Of a stretch of 64,000 bases of DNA, positions 56,771 to 64,000 are shown one piece after another; within the stretch, counting starts at the first letter, position 1, and the number at the start of each line of letters is the position of its first letter. This DNA comes from Diadema setosum (Eukaryota; Echinodermata; Echinoidea; Diadematoida; Diadematidae): positions 5,414,048-5,478,047 of the forward strand of contig NC_092704.1 in the NCBI RefSeq assembly GCF_964275005.1, in the 5' to 3' direction. Under the pieces are notes generated by a model, which made no database searches, was not told the origin of the DNA, and worked only from the letters and a program-made list of their open reading frames with translations. Made by a program: the position numbers and the translations under genes.

Positions 56771-59700
56771 TCAGTGCAGAATGAGGTCAGGGTCGTTGGT
56801 GATTGTGTTCATGTGGGAGACGCGTTCCTGGATCTTCTCTCCCAGCCGGTTGTATCGCTTCTTGAGGAAGACTTCCAGCTCACTTTCCCTCTTTTCTCTG
56901 CCGTACAGAAAAACAAACAAACAAACAAAAATTAAGTTTGTTCAGTTCCACTACACTCAATTAGTCTATTTATGCAATATCAAAAGTAAAGGGAACTTCA
57001 TATTTGTGCAGTGTTTTAACATGTAGCAGATGCATTAATACAGACAACTAAAAAGGTATATTCATTGATGCCATAAAGGACTGAAATGATAGATACATAG
57101 TACTAAGGTAAGATTAGATTGTCATTCATAAAACAGACATATGAACCACAAGTCTGTTAGCATCTAAGCAGGATACACACTAAAAGTCAGTTCAAATAAG
57201 GTACGTTATGTACATGCGTGGATATACTGGAAATACAGGATGAAAAGGCATGCAGTTGGATTTTGGAAGGACTTCGCAAAGATGACACACATGCAGCACA
57301 TTTTCATAGCATGTACACATGGCATGAAGCTGTATTTTTCTTGCTCATACTACATGCTAGGTGCAGTTTATTGATGAATCAGAAATGGCACAATATCGAC
57401 AGAGCTAAAACATCCTATAATACCCCATCCTGTTAAATCTATTCCTGTCTCATTCCGATAAAGAAGAGGAAAAGATTAACTGGTAATTAGAGCACGCCCT
57501 ACGTCCTCTTCATTAGATACAAGTGAAAGAATTTGTTTGCAGACATGTCACAAGGAACTAATGTCTGAGTTAGTGTCATATTCTGTGAGTACTTCTTGCC
57601 ACATATGGTCCCTGGGGAGACAAGACCTCATATCTCAATTGTCATATTCTAAAAAAAACTCTCAACTCAAGTTTGTTGAATATCAAAATTTTTCAATTCA
57701 AGAATTTAAAACAATACAATTATGAATGTCATCAAAAACAATGTTTCCACATTATCTGACATTGAGATGTTGTTTTGCAAAAATATTGTAAACATGAACA
57801 TTAAGTTTACTTGCTCTCCTGAAAATTCATGTTTTTTGGATACGAGGTCTTGTCACCCCAGGAATGATATGTACATGCATGTGACTCAAGAATGCATGTA
57901 CAGTGAAACCTGTCTATAACAGCCACCCAAGGAAGACAAAAAAAAAAAAAGATTGTTATAGACAGGTGGCTGCTACAGACAGGTTCTTTAACATGCTTTT
58001 TCTCTCAGAGGGAGTTCTTTTTAGTGGTCGTATGCAGCAGGTGGTCGCTGAGACAGGTTTGACTGTACGATTCAAACATGTTGCCTTCAAAAAATGACTA
58101 CTATGAAATAGAAGTATGCTAAACTCACCTTGGAACTGGTCCATTGCTTGAGACAGGGTTGTTGTGTGTGGGGAGCTTGGTACCAAATGGAAACTCTTCA
58201 CTGTAATGACAACAGAGAAATTAATCATCCTTACCTTCAGAATACAAAAATATTTGCTTTCAGCACTTCTATACCCATTCATATTTTTGCTGGTGAAGTT
58301 GTGGTAATTGATAAAAGCAAGTCAAAAACTAAAACATAATTCAACTTACGATCAACTAAGATCCATGTAGGAATCAAGACTAGCTCTTGAGTTTTCCATT
58401 TCAATTTGAATGTGATTCCATATTCACAAAGGCTGAGTCTGTCTTACGTAGAACAAGGCACAGGTACTTGCATTTGTATACATATCATTGGACATTCATA
58501 ACTTACAGAGATTGTATGGCAGCAATATGGAAACCTTTTTGTTTTTATAGTGTACACACTGTGTGTCACATGTAAATGTGACCGAAGTATTAATTTTTTT
58601 TTTTTCAGCCGGCATTCAACCAATGAAGCCGACATTCCATCGTACACTACCTACACAAAGTATTAAAAAACAACCAAGCTAAAGATGTGTCACACTAAAT
58701 TATCAACCCTTTGAGGTACGCCCCAGTTGACTAGCAATAGTCAGCTAAGGGTATCAACCTGGCATATTTATCACGCCATATGAGAAGAAGTACTATAGAA
58801 GACAACTTGCTGCCCTAAACCAATCTTGTAGACTCACCTATCAGGTGTTTGTTGCACCTCTGGTGTCTGTGGTGCATTGATAAGTGGAAACTCTGCATTC
58901 ACCATGCTGGGAGTCAAGGTTACTTCTGGAATCACTTCTTTGGTCTGCGGTTCCTCACCATCCCTAGAAATGACAGAAAATAATCTCATAAGTTCACCAC
59001 AAAACTGTAGCTTCACCAGAAGTGTATTCTCATGGTCTGGCATACATCATTAATTCCAGTATAGCTGGAATGAAAACAAACAGCTTTCCTGTACAGAACA
59101 TGCGTGGAGCTATGGTAGAGTCTGAATCGGTGTGAAGGCTGTGCATGCATGTGCGTGCATACAGTGTACAAGTCTACATGGTGACAACAAAGCGCCTGCG
59201 TTTAAAATCCTTGATCTGCCATTCTTTTACGTAACTTAATAAAAATATTTGTTGTGGCTATCAGAAATGTTAAGATGACCATGTCCGACAGCTTCATAGA
59301 ATTTCAAGGTCAAGAAAAGTAGATAATTTCATCTAAAAATATGCGGATTGTGCACTGACTGGGTTTGTTCTCACTCCAGCCGCCGCTAAATACTAGGATT
59401 TCTGACCAGGAGAACAGGTGATTTACTGAACTTTACCACACTTCAAATTTCCATAGTAGTGAGCATCTTCAGTATGACACAAAACACAATTTTCTTTGAG
59501 TGTACGCAAAGAAAAGAAAAGGGTAGAATTGTTATTTCTATACATTCCAATATTTTGAAAGAGATCTGACTGAATATAATGAAGAATATATTCATACTAT
59601 CTACCAATACTCTTCTCTTATAACAGCTAATCTTTGCCCAACAAGTGGTGAAGTAGATGTCATACTCACGAGTCATCGGAGAGGACAATATTCTCCTTGT

Positions 59701-62700
59701 CAGCTTCAGGGAGACCATCCAAGAGTGGTGGAACAGTGTCTGGTAGCAGGTCAGTGCCAAATGTGTCAGTCCTGAATTTGGATGAAAGAATAGTGAATTA
59801 CAGTCAAAATCCAGGATTGTGCCTCATGAAACTTTCATTCTATTCAACAGGGCTTTGCATTTTGAATATTATTCTCTCTTTGTTTTCTTCGAGATGGGGT
59901 CCAATTTACAGAAAAGTTCCAAAGTCAGGACAAGTCCTCAGATACTAATCATAGCACTCGATAAGCTAGACCACTAATTACATTTACCTACACATCATTA
60001 TCTATCTTACCAATGTTTAAAACTAAACTCTAACTAGTTGATGTCTGGCATAAACATAACTTGACAGCAGCTACTATATAGCTTGGGTACTATGTGTAAG
60101 TTGAAATTATATCCAAGATCCACATCCAAGTAATAATCACATTCTCCCCATCAAGACTACATGAACATAATATACATACTGCAAAACCAGAAATTTTCGT
60201 AAGCATTTAAATTTTGAGAATTTCATGAGAGCCAAGATTTGTTAAATGAAAACGCAGGCAAAAGTTCCTGTCTACACTATATCCGCCATTGAATACCACT
60301 GACAATTAGCGAAAAATTCACGCCACAAAAAAGGCCACTTGCCCCAATTCGCAAAAATGTAATGCCATGAAATTCTCTTGCTTTACAGTATATATGATGT
60401 ATATAACACCTCCCTGACTCTTAGTTCAAAGAGATAGAGAATCTCAGACTCACCATCGGGGAACCCAGACGTTGGTGAGAGTTGGCGTGTTGGCTAGGGA
60501 CACCAAGCCTTGTGAGGGAAACTTCTTCCACGCCATCACACCCTTGATCACATCCTGAAAAGGAAAGCAAATGGATCACACTTGAATATCATGCTGTTGA
60601 GTGTGGGCTATCATTAGGTGACTGCTGATTGTTGTGGAGGATCATAAAAATCTATACACTATAAAAGCGGGTAAGGAAGCTAATGAAAAAAAAAAGGCAG
60701 TCAATCCTCACACACAATGCAGAGACTCATCATCTCTAATGGATAGCTTTGATCCTATGAATTTGTGAATAGCACCTGACTTGCAAAATTCACAAAAATA
60801 AAAATCCCTTGAAATATGTGGTATATACGGTATTCAAGTTGATGTGAACGAATTGAGTAAAATCAAACTGGCATCCAAATCCAAATCCAACTGCTGTGAG
60901 AAGGTACCATTGTACTGCACTGCTCTCTACCACTGCTCTCTCACAGGGCCCTGCAATTCTCTTTTTTCCCTTATTTTTTACCCTGACATGACCATGTACC
61001 ATTTCATAAATCTGTGTCAAGAGGTGCCCTGTGAATAAATCATCTTGTCAGAGGACGAATGCACTTACTAGGATTTCGACCCATGGCCTCTTGTTCAGAT
61101 ATCCAGTCTTATTTGCTACCAAATGTGCTCCCACAAACTTTACACTATATTGTGAAACTTGTGACTATTACATAAGTCCTTTTTTGATATTACATGTAAA
61201 TGATTTGTTTGCTGGACCTTGCTTATCTTGTCACAGTAAAGTTGAATGCCATGTGAAGATTTCCTTCATTTTGCTGTTTTTGTAGACCAGAGATTCCAGG
61301 GTTAGGAATAATGTAAATGGCATTCGGACTACATGAGGGCCCTTGAGCTCACCTCACGGTCCAGGTACTTCTTGAGGGTGGCGCCGTGCTTGTTCCTGGG
61401 GTCTGAGTGGGTGTATCTCGGTAGGGGGCACAGGTGGAAGTCAGGGTCCACCTCCGAATATGGGAGGGGTGGCAGGAAGACCTGGAGGCCGGGTGCAGGA
61501 TTCTACAGGTGGAAGATACGGCAGGTAAAGCATGAAGTATGAGCAAGATCCATCAAGCAACTCAACACCATGTCATATATCAAGAGATGGATTCCATCTA
61601 CCATTTATGCATTAGCATCTGAGGCCATCCACACAATTTTACACTTCCACATTGCTACACTATATACTGTATATGCCGTTATCAGGGCTCAAAATCAACT
61701 TTTTTTTTTCTCTCTCTCTCTCTGGTGGCCTGTTCAGGTCACAAAAATCTCTCATTGTGAAATTTCAGTGACCCGAAAAAAAAATGTAGTGGCCTGAAAT
61801 AAAAGGAGATATAAAAATTCATTTTGAATTTCAGCTGCCCAATCAGGCCACCAAAAAGCCTATTTGGAAATTTGGTGGCCCAACATCAATTTTTAGTGGT
61901 CCCAGGCCACTGGGCCACTGCTAATGTCAATTTGTGATTTTCACATGAGGTATCACTCGGTTTTTGTGTCATAAAAGTGCATCAAAAGAAATACTGGGTA
62001 TGTCATTGGAATTTATTGTACAAACGAAGAATGTCTTTACCTCATTTTCCCCAATTGGATGAAATATAACATGCGTGAACAAAATCATACCAAAGGTTCC
62101 TTCCCCCCTGCAATAAGTTGATCATTCTAGCATACAGAGGTTGTTTGAAACTGTTCATTGGTTCTCAACGTAAAACAACATCACAAGGGCTGTCAAATTT
62201 ATTCCAGAAGTGGCTACTACATGTGCCACAAGCTTATTCAACAGGAGTGCAAAGACAACAGGTACAAGTTTGAATCGATTCAAATGGGCATAATATGGAA
62301 AAACTATATATGACAAGAAAGGAACTGGACTCACAAATATGTGCAGAGACGGGTAGTCAACGGACTTGAAGAGGGCTGCCGGTGGAACGAGGGGCACGGC
62401 CTTCCTGTCTTCACCAGACACCAGTTCAATGACCTCCTCCTCATCATCCTCCTCCCGGCCCTCCACATCATCATCTCCATCCTCCCTGTGGATGCCCTCC
62501 AGGCGGTCTACAGCAGGCTGGTCTTTGTCTGGCCATGCTGCCTCGGGCACCGGCATGGTGATCAGTTCATCCTGACAACAGATGAAGAAGTGTCTTTGAT
62601 TAATCATCTAAGTCTCATTTGGTAAAGATATAAACTGGAGGCATTGCCCAACGTGCAGTGTTAGAATACATTTCTTGTACGCATATCACACTATTTGTTC

Positions 62701-62957
62701 ATTCCCCATTTCTTCCTTATCAGGGATGCGAACCTTGTAAACATCATTACAGTATTCTGAAGGTTGAAAGGTGTATTTTTGGTGGAATACAGTATTTTTG
62801 CCCTTCTTGCAATAGGCATGTGAAGGAATAGAATTGAAGTAGTACAGCATTTTCAATGATATCTGCAGTATTTTTTTTTTGGGGGGGGGGGAATAGAAAA
62901 TACGAAATAATGTAAGATAGTAACACTTGGCATCTCTGCATTATTCATGTGGATAGA

Positions 62958-63001
<44 letters not shown>

Positions 63002-63506
63002 AGTCTATATTTGTCCTGGGAAACAAAGGAAATGATGGCAGCTGCAAAAAGAGAAAATGAATAAAAAATTATTCTTTCTGCAAGAACAGAAAAACAAACA
63101 TACACCTTTCAAAAGGTATGCACTTGTAAAAGTTTGAATGATGATACTTTCACAATGGCCATTCATGATAGAAAAAAAAAAATCATCTGTAATGTGCTCT
63201 GTTTGAGAGCTAGAGATTAGACAGACTAACATCTTGAAAACTTGCGATACAAAATAACAGAGTGATAAAAGGGCTTTTTGCCGAGTAAACGGATTAGTTA
63301 ATGTCAACTAGACTCACCTCAGCCCCTGTTCTGAGAGTGCGCACCAACTTTGGGGCCACGTAGCCCACTGCAGCATCCAGGACATTGTGGGGCCTGTACC
63401 CCATCAGGTGATACTGCTGGGGGACCTTCAGGCCCAGATAGGGCACCTTTCTCTTTACTACGATGTCTGTTGGCTTGGAAGGCACGATGCCCAGGGCATC
63501 TGGTGC
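56771..63506 (-). CDS. CFAP221: Cilia- and flagella-associated protein 221 (PCDP1), C-terminal 367 aa
   Basis: Minus-strand exons in coding order: 63,506-63,318; 62,571-62,335; 61,502-61,353; 60,554-60,454; 59,771-59,670; 58,963-58,838; 58,200-58,129; 56,897-56,771 (TGA). All have GT-AG borders and consistent phases. Diagnostic matches to remembered human CFAP221: APDALGIVPSKP (human APDGLGLVPIKS), APKLVRTLRTGAEDE, FNPAPGLQV, EVDPDFHLCPLPRY (human LIDYHLCSHPKY), IKGVMAWKKF (human IPGIMHWKSF), VTLTPSMVNAEFPLIN (human VMLTPEMIKVEFPMLN). An acidic insert (DDDVEGREEDDEEE) lies in the second exon. The C-terminus (KRYNRLGEKIQERVSHMNTI) looks helical. The family acts in the central-pair apparatus of motile cilia and binds calmodulin (Chlamydomonas FAP221, C1d projection). 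The N-terminal ASH-like part is beyond the right edge. Confidence 0.93.
57608..57863. mobile_element. Palindromic MITE, second member of the GACAAGACCT family
   Basis: CCTGGGGAGACAAGACCTCA at the left and, inverted, CCTGGGGTGACAAGACCTCG at the right, followed inward by TATCTCAA/TATCC. Same family as 54,914-55,160; lies in the last CFAP221 intron. Confidence 0.75.
57901..58065. mobile_element. Pogo-like MITE, CAGTGAAACCTGTCTATAAC end
   Basis: The right end, inverted, is CAGTCAAACCTGTCTCAGCG; TA at 57,899-57,900 and 58,066-58,067. 165 bp with GCCACC/GGTGGC arms, in the last CFAP221 intron. Confidence 0.82.
60180..60395. repeat. Decayed copy of the CGCGAA-type dispersed repeat
   Basis: TGCAAAACCAGAAATTTTCG, ATGAAAACGCAGGCAAAAGT, AATTCGCAAAAATG and a final TTTACAGTATAT resemble the repeat at 3,079-3,265. 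Intronic in CFAP221. Confidence 0.4.
61683..61925. repeat. GGTGGCC/GGCCACC inverted-repeat sequence
   Basis: Multiple TGGTGGCC and GGCCACCA words in both orientations (near 61,722, 61,789, 61,847, 61,871, 61,905), with a T-run and CT-run at 61,701-61,723. Probably a small transposon-derived repeat in a CFAP221 intron. Confidence 0.5.
62960..63000. repeat. A-run of about 41 bases
   Basis: Uninterrupted poly(A) in a CFAP221 intron. A T-run plus G-run pair lies nearby at 62,869-62,890. No retroposed gene body is seen before the A-run. Confidence 0.9.
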
Positions 63507-64000
63507 CTGGAGGGGCAGGAAGATGGAGCAGACAGAGATAAAGATGGAGCAGATGGAGATAAAATATGTTAGTGAAAGTTTTTTTTTTTTTCTTAATCAG
63601 TGCCTTGACTGCACCAATATTACTTCATTGCCAATCTTAACGTACTTGACATTAGTTTTATCAAACTAATCGTTTGCTGGCGACCCGTGAATTACACGTT
63701 TACTGCAAATTATTCCATTTGAAAGAAGCCTTTCTGTACGAGCACATACAATATATGTCTTCATTCTTGAAAATACCAAATGCTCTGCCATCAGTGCTAG
63801 AGGTGTCACCACAACCATCCACACTGATTTCTCTCTAGTAGTGCCAAAATAAAAAGCAACATTCTATCCCACAGCAAAGATAATCGTATATTTTTCCATG
63901 CAGTTGAAAATGACAATAACAATGATAGTAATGTACAAATCTTTTTCTTTGAGAATTACACACACACACACATACACAAATACACACAAGCACCAAACAA
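63507..64000. other. CFAP221 intron running off the window
   Basis: No exon recognised. There is a short GGAGCAGA.GGAGATAAA duplication at 63,523-63,565, a T-run at 63,580, and an (AC)n tract from 63,959 with interruptions. Confidence 0.5.

Noticed and set aside
1-64000. tRNA, rRNA or snRNA genes
   Set aside because: No A/B-box pair with a cloverleaf and no rRNA core words were recognised by eye; a tRNA or covariance-model scan would be decisive.

Overview
The window is animal nuclear DNA, most likely from a marine invertebrate deuterostome and probably an echinoderm. The grounds are intron-split animal genes (ABCF2, CFAP221), an AT-rich background with many TAGGCCTA words, a dense load of short inverted-repeat transposons, two CR1/Jockey-type LINEs, and dispersed repeats of a kind I associate with sea urchin and other marine invertebrate genomes. 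The species call is inference. There is no operon, CRISPR array or recognisable RNA gene.

Left part (1-26.4 kb, + strand): a tandem cluster of arylamine N-acetyltransferase (NAT-like) genes, each with its coding region in one exon. Copy A is cut by the window start. A 3'-half fragment lies at 3.7-4.1 kb. Copies B, C and D are full length and keep the Cys-His-Asp triad. B-flank-C and C-flank-D are co-linear: the flank is 3,799 bp after B and 9,187 bp after C, and the excess is accounted for by a ~4.8 kb LINE-bearing insertion and a 567 bp segment that B has lost. Copy D is a mosaic: its first ~72 codons and upstream flank match C, while the rest matches copy A and the fragment. Between A and B lie a GC-rich inverted-repeat element (4.6-5.25 kb) and a ~160 bp-period satellite (6.6-8.9 kb) that carries an inserted TTAA-type MITE.

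Middle (26.4-34 kb): no host gene. It holds a second LINE related to the first (27.9-29.9 kb), the C-terminal end of an L1/Tx1-like LINE (30.3-31.2 kb) and several palindromic elements.

Right part: ABCF2 on the + strand (non-coding exon 1 near 34.3 kb, ATG at 35,522, stop at 51,326, 12 coding exons, 596 aa) can be read exon by exon with consensus splice sites. Its introns hold nested elements: a pogo-like MITE carrying a Helentron-like (HINE) element plus a third insert, an uninterrupted copy of the same MITE, and a second HINE-like element. Convergent with it, on the - strand, are the last eight coding exons (367 aa) of CFAP221/PCDP1, a ciliary central-apparatus protein; its 5' part lies beyond the right edge.

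The three gene sets show no functional link: xenobiotic/amine acetylation (NAT), a cytosolic ABC-F ATPase (ABCF2) and motile cilia (CFAP221). The most informative content is evolutionary: NAT unit duplication and gene mosaicism, and several transposon insertions that can be read against an empty or uninterrupted copy in the same window.
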